From DASQFQ01 sp963730115 (lineage in GTDB: Bacteria; Actinomycetota; Thermoleophilia; Solirubrobacterales; Solirubrobacteraceae): DNA of 64,000 bases. Under the pieces are notes generated by a model. It was not told the origin of the DNA. It saw only the letters and a program-made list of their open reading frames with translations, and ran no database searches. Positions 48,470 through 57,253 of the stretch are shown one piece after another. The stretch covers positions 62,001 to 126,000 of the forward strand of contig CAVSQM010000002.1 of NCBI GenBank assembly GCA_963730115.1, written 5' to 3'. The first letter of the stretch is position 1; the number at the start of each line of letters is the position of its first letter. The position numbers and the translations under genes are program-made.

Positions 48470-49732
48470 GTGTTCGAGGCGATCGCCGCGCGCGGCGAGG
48501 CAGCCGCGGCCGTGTCCGAGCAGGGCTGGCTGCAGGCGATGCTCGACGCCGAGGCAGGCCTCGCGCGGGCGCTGGCGAGCGCCGGGGTGATCGGCGACGA
48601 GGAGGCCGAGGCGATCGCGGCCGCGTGCGTGGCCGAGCGCTTCGACGCGGCGCAGATCGCCGCCGACGCGGCCGGCTCCGGCAACCCGGTGGTGCCGCTG
48701 AAGGCGGCGCTGACCGCCGCCGTGGAGGGCCCGGCGGCCGCGCACGTGCACCGCGGCGCGACGAGCCAGGACATCCTCGACACCGCCGCGATGCTGGTGG
48801 CGGCGCGCGCGCTCGACCCGCTGCTCGACGACCTGCTCGCCGCGCGCGAGGCGGCGGGGGAGCTCGCGCGCGCCCACCGCGACACGCCGCTGGCGGGCCG
48901 CACGCTGCTCCAGCAGGCGGTGCCGACGACCTTCGGGCTCAAGGCGGCGGGCTGGATGGCCGGGCTCGAGGACGCGCGGAGATGGCTCAACGAGGTGCGC
49001 GTGGAGCGCCTGGCGGCGCAGCTCGGCGGCGCGGCGGGCACGCTCGCGTCCCTGGGTGAGGCCGGCCCGCGCGTGGCCGAGGCCTATGCGGAGGCGCTCG
49101 GCCTGCCCGAGCCGGTGCTGCCGTGGCACACGCTGCGCGGGCGCATCGGCGAGCTGGCGAGCGCGCTGGCGGTGACGTCCGGCGCGGTCGCGAAGGCGGC
49201 GCGCGACGTGATCCTGCTCTCGCAGACCGAGGTCGCGGAGGTGCGCGAGGCCAAGGGCGGCGGCTCGTCGGCGATGCCGCACAAGCGCAACCCGGTCGCG
49301 TCGATCTGTGCGCTGGCGTGCGCGCAGCAGGCGCCCGGGCTGGCGGCCACGCTGCTCGGCGCGATGGCCCACGAGCACGAGCGCGCGGCCGGGCCATGGC
49401 ACGCCGAGTGGCGGCCGCTGTCGGAGCTCCTGCGCTCCACCGGCTCCGCGGTTGCGTGGCTGCGCGAGTCGCTCGAGGGACTCGAGGCCGACCCCGAGCG
49501 GATGCGGGCGAACCTCGACGCCACCGGCGGCCGCCTGCTCGCCGAGCGGGTGAAGGGCGAGGTCGGCGCGGAGGAGCTGGAGCGGGCGCTGGACGCGGAC
49601 GACTTCCCCGCCGCGCTCGCGTCGCTGGTCGGCGAGGCGCGCGCCGCCGAGCTGCTCGACCCGAGCGGCTACCTCGGCGCGGCCGGCGAGCTCGTCGACC
49701 GCGCGCTGGACTTCTACGACCGGGAGGGCTGA
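48470..49732 (+). CDS. pcaB: 3-carboxy-cis,cis-muconate cycloisomerase
   Basis: 420 residues, fumarase/aspartase superfamily. Conserved regions are GNPVVPLKAALTA, HRGATSQDILDTAAMLVA and the signature GGSSAMPHKRNPV, with AGPWHAEWRPLSELL after it. These are the PcaB rather than the purB forms. It converts 3-carboxymuconate to 4-carboxymuconolactone in protocatechuate breakdown. The stop overlaps the start of the carboxymuconolactone decarboxylase gene (TGATG), which settles the assignment. Protocatechuate dioxygenase and later genes are not in the window. Confidence 0.93.
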   Translation: MFEAIAARGEAAAAVSEQGWLQAMLDAEAGLARALASAGVIGDEEAEAIAAACVAERFDAAQIAADAAGSGNPVVPLKAALTAAVEGPAAAHVHRGATSQDILDTAAMLVAARALDPLLDDLLAAREAAGELARAHRDTPLAGRTLLQQAVPTTFGLKAAGWMAGLEDARRWLNEVRVERLAAQLGGAAGTLASLGEAGPRVAEAYAEALGLPEPVLPWHTLRGRIGELASALAVTSGAVAKAARDVILLSQTEVAEVREAKGGGSSAMPHKRNPVASICALACAQQAPGLAATLLGAMAHEHERAAGPWHAEWRPLSELLRSTGSAVAWLRESLEGLEADPERMRANLDATGGRLLAERVKGEVGAEELERALDADDFPAALASLVGEARAAELLDPSGYLGAAGELVDRALDFYDREG

Positions 49733-50082
49733 TGGAGGAGGGCGAGCGCACGCGCCGCGAGGTGCTGGGCGACGAGCACGTGGACCGCACGCTCGGCAGC
49801 GCGTCCGAGTACGCGAAGCCGTTCCAGGACTACCTGACGCGGGTGGCGTGGGGCGAGGTGTGGGCGCGGCCGGGGCTCGACCGCCGCACGCGCTCGTGCC
49901 TGACGATCGCGCTGCTGACCGCCTTGCGGGCCGAGAACGAGCTGCCGATGCATCTGCGCGCCGCGATCCGCAACGGCGTCACGCCCGAGGAGATCCGCGA
50001 GGTCATCATCCACGCCGGCCTCTACGCGGGGATCCCGACCGCGAACGCGGCGATGAAGCTGGCCGACGAGGAGTTCGGCTAG
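49732..50082 (+). CDS. pcaC: 4-carboxymuconolactone decarboxylase
   Basis: 116 residues. It opens RTRREVLGDEHVDRTL, as PcaC does. The CMD core is WGEVWARPGLDRRTRSCLTIALLTALRAENELPMHL (in segments) with Glu and His in ELPMHLRAAIRNGVTPEEIREVIIHAGLYAG. It removes CO2 from 4-carboxymuconolactone to give 3-oxoadipate enol-lactone, the step after PcaB. It is not the redox CMD type: the CxxC of AhpD is absent. Convergent with the arginine deiminase gene; ends overlap by four bases. Confidence 0.93.
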   Translation: MEEGERTRREVLGDEHVDRTLGSASEYAKPFQDYLTRVAWGEVWARPGLDRRTRSCLTIALLTALRAENELPMHLRAAIRNGVTPEEIREVIIHAGLYAGIPTANAAMKLADEEFG

Positions 50083-51276
50083 GCCGCCTCGCGCAGGACC
50101 GGGCAGGACATGCAGCGCGGGCCGCCACGGCCGGTGCCGAGCTCCGAGCCCGCGATCAGCACGACCTCGATGCCCTCCTCCGCCAGCCGCGCGTTGGTCT
50201 CCGTGTTGCGCTCGTAGGCGACGACGAGACCGGGCGCGAGCGCCAGCGTGTTGTTGCCGTCGTCCCACTGCTCGCGCTCGGCGGTCACCGGGTCGAGGCC
50301 GGTGTCGATCACGCGCAGCTCGCCGATCCCCATCGCGCGCGCCGCCGCGCCGAGGAACGGCTCGCGGTCGCCGACGCCGCCCGGCTCGACCAGGTACGCC
50401 TCGAGCGCGTCGGCGAGCGGCGGGTACATGACGACCGCGTCGCGGTCGACCATCGTGCAGACGGTGTCGAGATGCATCGTCGCGCGGTCCTGGGAGATCG
50501 GGACGGCCAGCACCGCACGCGCCTCGCCGGCCACGAACAGCCGCTGGGCGAAGGCCTCGACGCCCGCCGGGCTCGTGCGCTGCCCGACGCCGATGGCCAG
50601 CACGCCGGGCGCCAGCACGAGCACGTCGCCGCCCTCGAGCCAGGCCTGGTCCTGCTGGCTGCCGCCGTAGAGGAGCTCGGTGCCCGCGAAGCGCGGGTGG
50701 TGGCGGTAGATCGCGCCGGTGATCGCGCTCTCGCGCCGCCGCGCCGGCATCGCGAGCTGCGTGACCGCGACGCCGTGCTCGAGCCAGACCGCGGAGTCGC
50801 GCGTGAACAGCAGGTTCGGCAGCGGGCGGATGACGAAGGACTGGGGCTCGACCATGTGCTCGACGAGCCCGCCCGGCTGGACCGGCAGCTCGTCGCGGGC
50901 CATCCCCGCCATCAGCACGAGCGCGAGCTCGGCCGACGGCAACGGCCACGAGGAACTCGCGCAGCGCCGGCGCGAGCGCCGGGCCGATCAGATCGGGTCG
51001 CAGCGCGCTCTCGAGCAGCTGGTCGCGCGCCTCGAGGACGTCGAGCACCTCGGCGAGCAGCTCGTGCAGGTAGAGCACCTCGACGTCGTGCGCGCGCAGC
51101 GTGTCGGCGAACCGGTCGTGCTCCTCCTGCGCGCGCTCGAGCCACGGCACGCCGTCGAAGAGCAGGTCGTCGTTGTTGCGCGGGGTCAGCCGCGCCAGCT
51201 CGGGCCCAGGGCGGTGCAGGACGACCGTCCGCAGTCGCCCGACCTCGCTCCCGACCCCGTGCAGGTGCTCACCGAT
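50079..51276 (-). CDS. arcA: Arginine deiminase, frame broken once
   Basis: About 398 residues, normal for ArcA, which hydrolyses arginine to citrulline and ammonia. The N-terminal part reads HGVGSEVGRLRTVVLHRPGPELARLTPRNNDDLLFDG (in segments). The second frame holds LLFTRDSAVW, the substrate loop GGDVLVLAPG, MHLDTVCTMVD, and the nucleophile Cys in RCMSCPVLREAA. The frame changes at 50939-50947; dropping one base restores VALPSAELALVLMAG. No ATG or GTG occurs in frame near the N-terminus. The start given is only a boundary; CTG at 51264 or an uncalled change further upstream are alternatives. arcB and arcC are not nearby. Confidence 0.85.
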
Positions 51277-51305
51277 GCGCCGAAGGTATCGGGCACAATG
51301 CGATC

Positions 51306-52224
51306 TTGCTCGCCTTCCTCGCTCGGCGCCTGTCGTTCGCGGCCGTCGCGCTCGTCGCGGTGGCGGTGATCGTCTACGCCATGTTCGACGTCCCGCGCGG
51401 GCTCGAGCGGGTGTTCTTCCACCTCGACTTCGGCGTCAGCTGCTCGTACCCCGGCTGCCCGGCGATCACGGTGCTGTGGGGGCGCACGTGGCTCACCGAC
51501 GTCTACCTGCTGCTCGGCGGTCTCGTGCTCGGCGTCACGGCCGGCCTCGCCGCCGCGGCGTTCTGCGCGACCCGCCCGCGCACGCTCGCCGCGCGCGCGA
51601 TCGAGACGCTCGCGCTGATCCTCTACTCGATGCCGGTGTACCTGTTCGGCTTCGGCCTGCTGCTGTTGTTCGAGCCGACCTTCGGCCTGCTGCCCTCGCC
51701 GGTCTTCTTCCATCCGCAGGACTACGCGGCGCCGCTCGAGAACCCGTGGCGGTTCTTCGAGGCGATGCTCGTGCCGTGGATCCTGGTCGCCGCGCCGTTC
51801 GGCGCGATCGTGATGCGGCTCGCGCGGGCGGCGATCCTGCGAGGAGATCGACACCGACTACGTGCGCACCGCGGCCGCCAAGGGGCTGCCGCAGCGAGCG
51901 GTGATGCGCCGGCACGCGGCACGCGGGAGCTACGTCCCGGTGGCCTCGCTGGTCGGCGGGTGGGTTCCCACGTTCGTGACCAACATGGTGCTGGTCGAGT
52001 TCGTGTTCTTCATCCCCGGCTTCCTCGGCCTGTCGAGGCGCGCATTCGGCCAGGCGGAGTCATCGCTGGTACCCCATGAACCACTCGGCCACATCGACAT
52101 CCCGATGGTGCAAGCGCTCGCGCTGTGGACGGCGCTGCTGATCGTGCTCGTCAGCGCGCTGGCGGACGTCGCGCTCGTCATGCTCGACCCGCGGGTGCGC
52201 TCGACCGGACGACCTGTCGGCTAG
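51306..52224 (+). CDS. DppB-type ABC transporter permease, orphan, frame broken once
   Basis: About 305 residues and six membrane helices. Begins LLAFLARRLSFAAVALVAVAVIVYAMFD, as oligopeptide permeases do. The EAA-type loop follows the frame change: after RLARAAIL comes DYVRTAAAKGLPQRAVMRRHAARGSYVPV (in segments), then EFVFFIPGFLGL and the typical end ALADVALVMLDPRVR. The break is at 51838-51841; removing one C repairs it. Its TTG start is set by the first hydrophobic helix. The other four opp/dpp genes are missing, so the gene may be a remnant or depend on distant partners. Divergent from arginine deiminase with about 30 bases between; no Shine-Dalgarno sequence is seen. Confidence 0.82.
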
Positions 52225-53698
52225 GCGCCGGGACCGCGATCCGCGTCGGGCACTCGCGGCCGCGCAGCGTGACCTCGCCGTCGGGCGTCCAGCGGAGCGC
52301 CTCGTCACCGCCGGCGGCGTCGACAGTGTCGCCGCTCGCCAGCAGCCGCTCGTCGTGCTGCTTGGCCAGCTCGGTGAGGCGCGCGGCCTCGTTGACCGGG
52401 TCGCCGATGACCGTGTACTCGAAGCGCGCCTCGGCGCCGACGTTGCCGGCCACCACGGTGCCGCAGCTGACGCCGATGGCGGCGTCGAGCGCGTCGATCC
52501 GCTCGCGCAGCTTGCGCGCACACGCGAGCGCCCGCGCGGCGTGGTCGCGTTGCGGGACGGGTGCGCCGAACACGCACAGCGCCGCGTCGCCCTCGAACTT
52601 GTTGACCATGCCGCCGCACGCGTGGACCTCGTCGACGACGACCTGGAAGAACTCGTTGAGCAGCGCGACGACCCGCTCCGGACTCTCACGGTGGGCGAGC
52701 TCCGTGGAGCCGATGACGTCGACGAACAGCACCGACACCTCGCGCGTCTCGCCGCCGAGCGCGATCCCGCGCTGCAGCGCCTCGTGCGCCACGTCGGCGC
52801 CGACCTGGCGGCCGAAGAGGTCGCGCAGCTGCTCGCGCTCGCGCAGCCCGGCGACCATGCCGTTGAAGCCGGCCTGCAGGCGACCGACCTCGGAGCCGTC
52901 GTCGACCGGCACGGCGACGTCGAGGTCGCCGCGCGAGACCGCGTCGATGGCGCGTCGCAGCTCCCGCACCGGGCGGGCGACGGACTGCGTGGCGAGCTTG
53001 GTGGCGATGAAGCCGGCGAGCAGCGCGGCGCCGGCCGCGAACCAGATCGGCGCGATCAGCTCGTCGGGGTCGGTCACGTCGCGGCCGACCGGGATCAGCG
53101 CGACCATGAGGATCGGCACGCCGGAGCACAGCACCCACGCGAGCAGCAGCCGCGGCGCGATGCCGAGCGAGCGCGCCTCGGGCGGCGCCGCGTGGTCGAG
53201 GGCGAGCGCGAACGCCGGGCGGAGGAGCCACTCGCTGGTCAGGTAGACAGCGGCGCTCGTCGAGAGCCCGGCGAGCAGGATCGTGACCCCCTCCTCGAGC
53301 GCGAACTGGGGCGAGGCGGGCAGGTCCGGCAGCGCGAACAGCGGCACGGCGAGCAGCCAGCGCACGAGCGTCATGCGCGCGAACAGCACCGGGAGCCGCA
53401 TCACCGCGCGGCGCTCGTCGGAGGTCGGCGGGCGCCCTTCCGCCATCCAGCGCCGCATGCGCCGGAACTGGGGCTGCGCGTTGCGGTAGAAGCTGATGCC
53501 GCCGATCAGCACGTAGAGACCGAGGACGGCGAGCGAGTAGCCCCGCGACATGATCGTGTCCTCGGGGTCCGGCGGGAACACGACCGTCATGTAGACCGCG
53601 AGCATCGTCGCGGACAGCGCGTTGACGAAGCAGCCGGCCAGCGTCGAGCGCCACTGGAGCTTCAGCGCGAGCTCGCGCGTGGCGGGGGGCTCCACCAT
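52178..53698 (-). CDS. Membrane-bound class III adenylate/guanylate cyclase with HAMP domain
   Basis: 506 residues. Six membrane helices occupy residues 20-250, then a HAMP domain (KLATQSVARPVRELRRAIDAVSRGDLDVAVPV in segments) and a class III cyclase: VSVLFVDVIGSTELAHR (metal Asp), NKFEGDAALCVFGAP (second metal Asp), and FEYTVIGDPVNEAARLTELAK (Asp for adenine, Asn for transition state). This is the Rv1625c/Rv3645-like layout. An upstream ATG would add 13 residues; the internal ATG is kept for the clean start MVEPPATREL. It is convergent with the ABC permease gene; the ends overlap by 47 bases. The signal is unknown. Confidence 0.92.
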   Translation of the reverse strand: MVEPPATRELALKLQWRSTLAGCFVNALSATMLAVYMTVVFPPDPEDTIMSRGYSLAVLGLYVLIGGISFYRNAQPQFRRMRRWMAEGRPPTSDERRAVMRLPVLFARMTLVRWLLAVPLFALPDLPASPQFALEEGVTILLAGLSTSAAVYLTSEWLLRPAFALALDHAAPPEARSLGIAPRLLLAWVLCSGVPILMVALIPVGRDVTDPDELIAPIWFAAGAALLAGFIATKLATQSVARPVRELRRAIDAVSRGDLDVAVPVDDGSEVGRLQAGFNGMVAGLREREQLRDLFGRQVGADVAHEALQRGIALGGETREVSVLFVDVIGSTELAHRESPERVVALLNEFFQVVVDEVHACGGMVNKFEGDAALCVFGAPVPQRDHAARALACARKLRERIDALDAAIGVSCGTVVAGNVGAEARFEYTVIGDPVNEAARLTELAKQHDERLLASGDTVDAAGGDEALRWTPDGEVTLRGRECPTRIAVPAPSRQVVRSSAPAGRA

Positions 53699-53753
53699 GA
53701 ACTGGATGATGCCCGTCGCGCGGGCCCGCGGCACCACTCCTGCGTGCGATGCG

Positions 53754-55595
53754 TCACACGGCGAGCGCGCCGAGGATGCGCCCGACCGCGTCCTCGCCGC
53801 CCTCTGCGGACGTGTCGAACTCGAACTCCGCCGCCTCCGGCGACTCGTAGGGCGCGTCCACGCCGGTGAAGCCCGGCAGCTTCCCCGCCCGCGCCTTCGC
53901 GTAGAGCCCCTTCGGGTCGCGGCGCTCGCACTCCTCGACCGGCGTCGAGACGAACACCTCGTGGAAGTCGAGCCCGGCGGCGTCGTGCAGGTCGCGCGCG
54001 AGCTGCCGGTCGGCCTTCGTCGGCGACACGAGCGAGACGACCGCGACGACGCCGGCGTCGGCGAGCAGCCGCGCGACGTGGGCGACGCGGCGGATGTGCT
54101 CGCTGCGGTCGCCGGCCTCGAAGCCGAGGTCGTCCGACAGCCCGTGGCGGACGTTGTCGCCGTCGAGCAGGTACGCGGGGCGCCCGCTCTCCACCAGCCG
54201 GCGCTCGAGCTCGGCCGCGATCGTCGACTTGCCCGAGGCCGGGAGGCCGGTCAGCCAGACGGTCGCACCGCCGGTCTCGAGCGCCTGCCAGCGCTCCTCG
54301 CGGTCGAGCTCGGAGTGGTGCCAGGTGACGTCGCGCCGCCCGGCCGCGGGCGGCCGGCGCTCCCGCGCCTCCTCGATCATGCCGGCGCCGACCGTGTCGT
54401 TGGTGTGCTCGTCGATGAGGATGAACGCACCGGTGATGCGGTTGTCGCCGTAGCGGTCGGCGAGCACCGGGGCGCTGGTGCGGAGCGTCACGCGCCCGAT
54501 GTCGTTGAGCTCGAGCCGCGCCGGGGCGGGCCGCTCGTCGAGCGTGGTCATGTCGAGCCGGGCGTGCACGGCCTGGACCGTCGCGCGCACGGTGCGCGTC
54601 GTGTGCTTGAGCGCGTAGCGGGCGCCCGGCCGCAGCTCGGCGTCACCCAGCCAGGCGACGGTGGCATCGAGCTCGCGCGCGGCGACCGGCGCGACGTCGG
54701 GCGAGCAGATGAGGTCGCCGCGGCCGACGTCGAGGTCGTCGGCGAGCCGGACCGAGACCGAGAGCGGCGAGACCGCGGGGTCGAGCGGGCCGTCGTGGGT
54801 GCGGACCTCCTTCACCGTGCTGCGCGTCCCGGAGGGCATGACCATCACCTCGTCGCCGGGCGCCAGCGCGCCGCCCGCGAGCTGGCCGGCGTAGACGCGC
54901 TCGTCGTCGCGGCCGCCGCGCGGGCGGATCGTCCACTGCACGGGGAGCCGCAGCGCGTCGCGGGTGGGGTCGGGGCGCACCTCGACGGTCTCCAGGTGCT
55001 CGAGCAGCGGCGGGCCGTCGTACCACGGCGCGGCCTCTGAGCGTTCGACGACGTTGTCGCCGTGGAGCGCGGCGATCGGGATCACGGTCGCGTCGGGCAC
55101 CTCCAGGCGCTTCGCGAGCTCGCGGAACTCGGCCTCGATCGCGCGGAAGCGGCCCTCGTCCCAGTCGACGAGGTCCATCTTGTTCACGCAGGCGACCAGG
55201 TGCTGGATGCCGAGCAGCGCCGACAGGCAGGTGTGGCGGCGCGACTGGTCGACGATCCCGTTGCGGGCGTCGATCAGGATCAGCCCGAGCTCGGCGGTCG
55301 AGGCGCCGGAGACCATGTTGCGCGTATAGCGCTCGTGGCCCGGGGTGTCGGCGATGATGAACGAGCGCTTGTCGGTCTGGAAGAAGCGGTAGGCGACGTC
55401 GATGGTGATGCCCTGCTCGCGCTCCGCGCGCAGGCCGTCGGTGACGGAGGCGAGGTCGGGCCCGTCGCCGTTGCGGTGGTGCATCGCCTCGAGCTGGTCC
55501 TCGAGGATCAGCTTGGCGTCGAGCAGCAGGCGGCCGATCAGCGTCGACTTGCCGTCGTCGACCGAGCCGGCGGTGGCGAGGCGCAGCAGGTCCAT
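53754..55595 (-). CDS. cysNC: Bifunctional sulfate adenylyltransferase subunit 1/APS kinase
   Basis: 613 residues. The N-terminal 425 residues are a translation-factor-like GTPase: GSVDDGKSTLIGRLLLD, DTPGHERYTRNM and NKMDLVDW. The C-terminal part is APS kinase, with P-loop WLTGLPASGKSTIAAEL, YLLDGDNVRHGLSDDLGF and the Ser phosphate-acceptor region VSLVSPTKADR. Together with CysD it makes APS from sulfate and ATP, then PAPS. Its ATG overlaps the cysD stop (ATGA). PAPS reductase and sulfite reductase genes are absent from the operon, and a sulfotransferase leads it, so PAPS is probably made for sulfation. Confidence 0.95.
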   Translation of the reverse strand: MDLLRLATAGSVDDGKSTLIGRLLLDAKLILEDQLEAMHHRNGDGPDLASVTDGLRAEREQGITIDVAYRFFQTDKRSFIIADTPGHERYTRNMVSGASTAELGLILIDARNGIVDQSRRHTCLSALLGIQHLVACVNKMDLVDWDEGRFRAIEAEFRELAKRLEVPDATVIPIAALHGDNVVERSEAAPWYDGPPLLEHLETVEVRPDPTRDALRLPVQWTIRPRGGRDDERVYAGQLAGGALAPGDEVMVMPSGTRSTVKEVRTHDGPLDPAVSPLSVSVRLADDLDVGRGDLICSPDVAPVAARELDATVAWLGDAELRPGARYALKHTTRTVRATVQAVHARLDMTTLDERPAPARLELNDIGRVTLRTSAPVLADRYGDNRITGAFILIDEHTNDTVGAGMIEEARERRPPAAGRRDVTWHHSELDREERWQALETGGATVWLTGLPASGKSTIAAELERRLVESGRPAYLLDGDNVRHGLSDDLGFEAGDRSEHIRRVAHVARLLADAGVVAVVSLVSPTKADRQLARDLHDAAGLDFHEVFVSTPVEECERRDPKGLYAKARAGKLPGFTGVDAPYESPEAAEFEFDTSAEGGEDAVGRILGALAV

Positions 55596-56485
55596 CAGAA
55601 GTAGCCCTCGCGCTTGCGGTCCTCCATGGCGGCGGAGGACACGCGGTCGTCGGCGCGGGTCTCGCCGCGCTCCGAGACGGTGGTGGTGGCGATCTCGGCG
55701 ATCACGTCCTCGAGCTCGGTCGCCTCGGAGCGCACCGCGCCGGTCACCGTCATGTCGCCGACGGTGCGGTAGCGGACCGTCTCCTCGAAGACGTCCTCGC
55801 CCGTGCCCGGCTCGAGCCACTCCGACTCGGCCAGCAGCATCCCGTCGCGCTCGAACACGCGCCGGTCGTGGGCGAGGTAGATCGACGGCAGCTCGAGCTC
55901 CTCGCGCTGGATGTAGTGCCAGACGTCGAGCTCGGTCCAGCTCGAGAGCGGGAAGACGCGCACGTGCTCGCCGCCGCGCACGCGGCCGTTGAACAGGTTC
56001 CAGACCTCGGGGCGCTGGGCGCGCGGATCCCACTGGCCGAACTCGTCGCGGAACGAGAACACGCGCTCCTTGGCCCGCGCGCGCTCCTCGTCGCGGCGGG
56101 CGCCGCCGAACGCGGCGTCGAAGCGGTGGTCCTCGATCGCCTCGAGCAGCACCGCGGTCTGCAGGCGGTTGCGCGACGGGCCCTCCTCCTTGACGCGGCC
56201 GGCGTCGATCGCCTCCTGCACCGAGGCGACGATCAGGCGCTCGCCGAGCTGCTCGACGAGGCGGTCGCGGAACTCCAGCACCTCGGGGAAGTTGTGGCCG
56301 GTGTCGACGTGGAGGATCGGGAACGGCAGCGCGCCGGGTCGGAACGCCTTCTCGGCCAGGCGCAGCAGGACGATCGAGTCCTTGCCGCCGGAGAACATGA
56401 GGACGGGCCGCTCGAGCTCGGCGGCGACCTCGCGCATGACGTGGATCGACTCGGCCTCGAGCCGGTCGAGCTCGGAGACGCTCAC
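55595..56485 (-). CDS. cysD: Sulfate adenylyltransferase subunit 2
   Basis: 296 residues. It belongs to the PP-loop superfamily: VLMFSGGKDSIVLLRLA. Then come LHVDTGHNFPEVLEFRD, the PAPS-reductase-like Cys-free core with FDAAFGGARRDEERARAKER, and the C-terminus DRKREGYF, which is the conserved tail. The enzyme activates sulfate to APS with CysN. The GTG overlaps the sulfotransferase stop (GTGA) and its stop overlaps cysNC. The complete chain is stf0, cysD, cysNC with no gaps. Confidence 0.96.
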   Translation of the reverse strand: MSVSELDRLEAESIHVMREVAAELERPVLMFSGGKDSIVLLRLAEKAFRPGALPFPILHVDTGHNFPEVLEFRDRLVEQLGERLIVASVQEAIDAGRVKEEGPSRNRLQTAVLLEAIEDHRFDAAFGGARRDEERARAKERVFSFRDEFGQWDPRAQRPEVWNLFNGRVRGGEHVRVFPLSSWTELDVWHYIQREELELPSIYLAHDRRVFERDGMLLAESEWLEPGTGEDVFEETVRYRTVGDMTVTGAVRSEATELEDVIAEIATTTVSERGETRADDRVSSAAMEDRKREGYF

Positions 56486-57231
56486 GCCGCCACCTCCCCC
56501 CGTGCGCGCTCGGCCCAGCGGGCGGAGCGGTCGTCGCCCTGGCGCCGCAACGGCGGCTCCGGGATCGCGGCCGGGCCGACGCCGAGGTGGTCGAGCACCG
56601 CCGACGTGACGCCCGTGGTGTCCGCGGCGAGGTCCTCGTAGCGGATGGTGAGCGGCTCGATGCCGTGGTCGGCGAACCAGTCGCGCCAGGCCTCGTCCTG
56701 CGCTTCCAGCTGCGCGGCCAGGTGGGCGATCGCGCCGCCGTGGTAGACGGCGTGGCCGCGCTCCATGACCGTGCCGGCGCGCCACTCGCGGGTCTGGACC
56801 GCGCGCCACAGCGAGACGGCCTGGGCGACCTTGTCGCCGCGGCGGACGTGGACGTAGTGGGGGTCGGGCGCGCCGAGGATGTCGGCGTCGGCGGGGCGGC
56901 CGAGCCGCTCGGCGAGGTCGAGCAGGTGCGTCCACATCAGCTTCGCGGCGAACACGCCGTTCGGCGTGGTGCCCTCCTCCAGCGCCCGCGGGCGCGGGTC
57001 GCTGCGGTCGGGCTCGCCCGGGTCGGTGGGGGCGAGCAGGGCGAGGATCGCCTCGTCGTCGACCCCTTCGAAGTACTCTCGCGGCTGGCGCGGGAGCCCC
57101 GAATGCGAGAGTTGCTCGAAGAACTCCTGCGGCCGGCCGGCGATCCCGGTGCCCTCCAGCAGCGCGCACAGCAGGGTGCTCCCGCTGCGGGGCGTGGCGC
57201 ACACGACGAGTGACTTCGTAACCTTTCCCAT
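56482..57231 (-). CDS. Stf0-family sulfotransferase (trehalose 2-sulfotransferase-like)
   Basis: 249 residues. The PAPS 5'-phosphosulfate loop is CATPRSGSTLLCALLEGTGIAGRP, followed by EFFEQL. The 3'-phosphate region is YVHVRRGDKVAQAVSLWRAVQTREW, and the end has LTIRYEDLAADTTGVTSAVLDHLGVG. These are the Stf0 hallmarks; mycobacterial Stf0 sulfates trehalose to start sulfolipid synthesis. The real acceptor here is unknown. It is first in the operon with cysD and cysNC, and only 22 bases separate it from a divergent sulfatase gene. An upstream ATG would add 20 residues; the chosen MGKVTKSLVVCATPR start fits the family. Confidence 0.9.
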   Translation of the reverse strand: MGKVTKSLVVCATPRSGSTLLCALLEGTGIAGRPQEFFEQLSHSGLPRQPREYFEGVDDEAILALLAPTDPGEPDRSDPRPRALEEGTTPNGVFAAKLMWTHLLDLAERLGRPADADILGAPDPHYVHVRRGDKVAQAVSLWRAVQTREWRAGTVMERGHAVYHGGAIAHLAAQLEAQDEAWRDWFADHGIEPLTIRYEDLAADTTGVTSAVLDHLGVGPAAIPEPPLRRQGDDRSARWAERARGEVAA

Positions 57232-57253
57232 CGGATTAGAGGACAATGTACCC

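Noticed and set aside
48470..49732. Adenylosuccinate lyase (purB) as identity of the fumarase-family gene
   Set aside because: The superfamily signature fits both, but the overlap with a carboxymuconolactone decarboxylase gene and the motif details favour pcaB.
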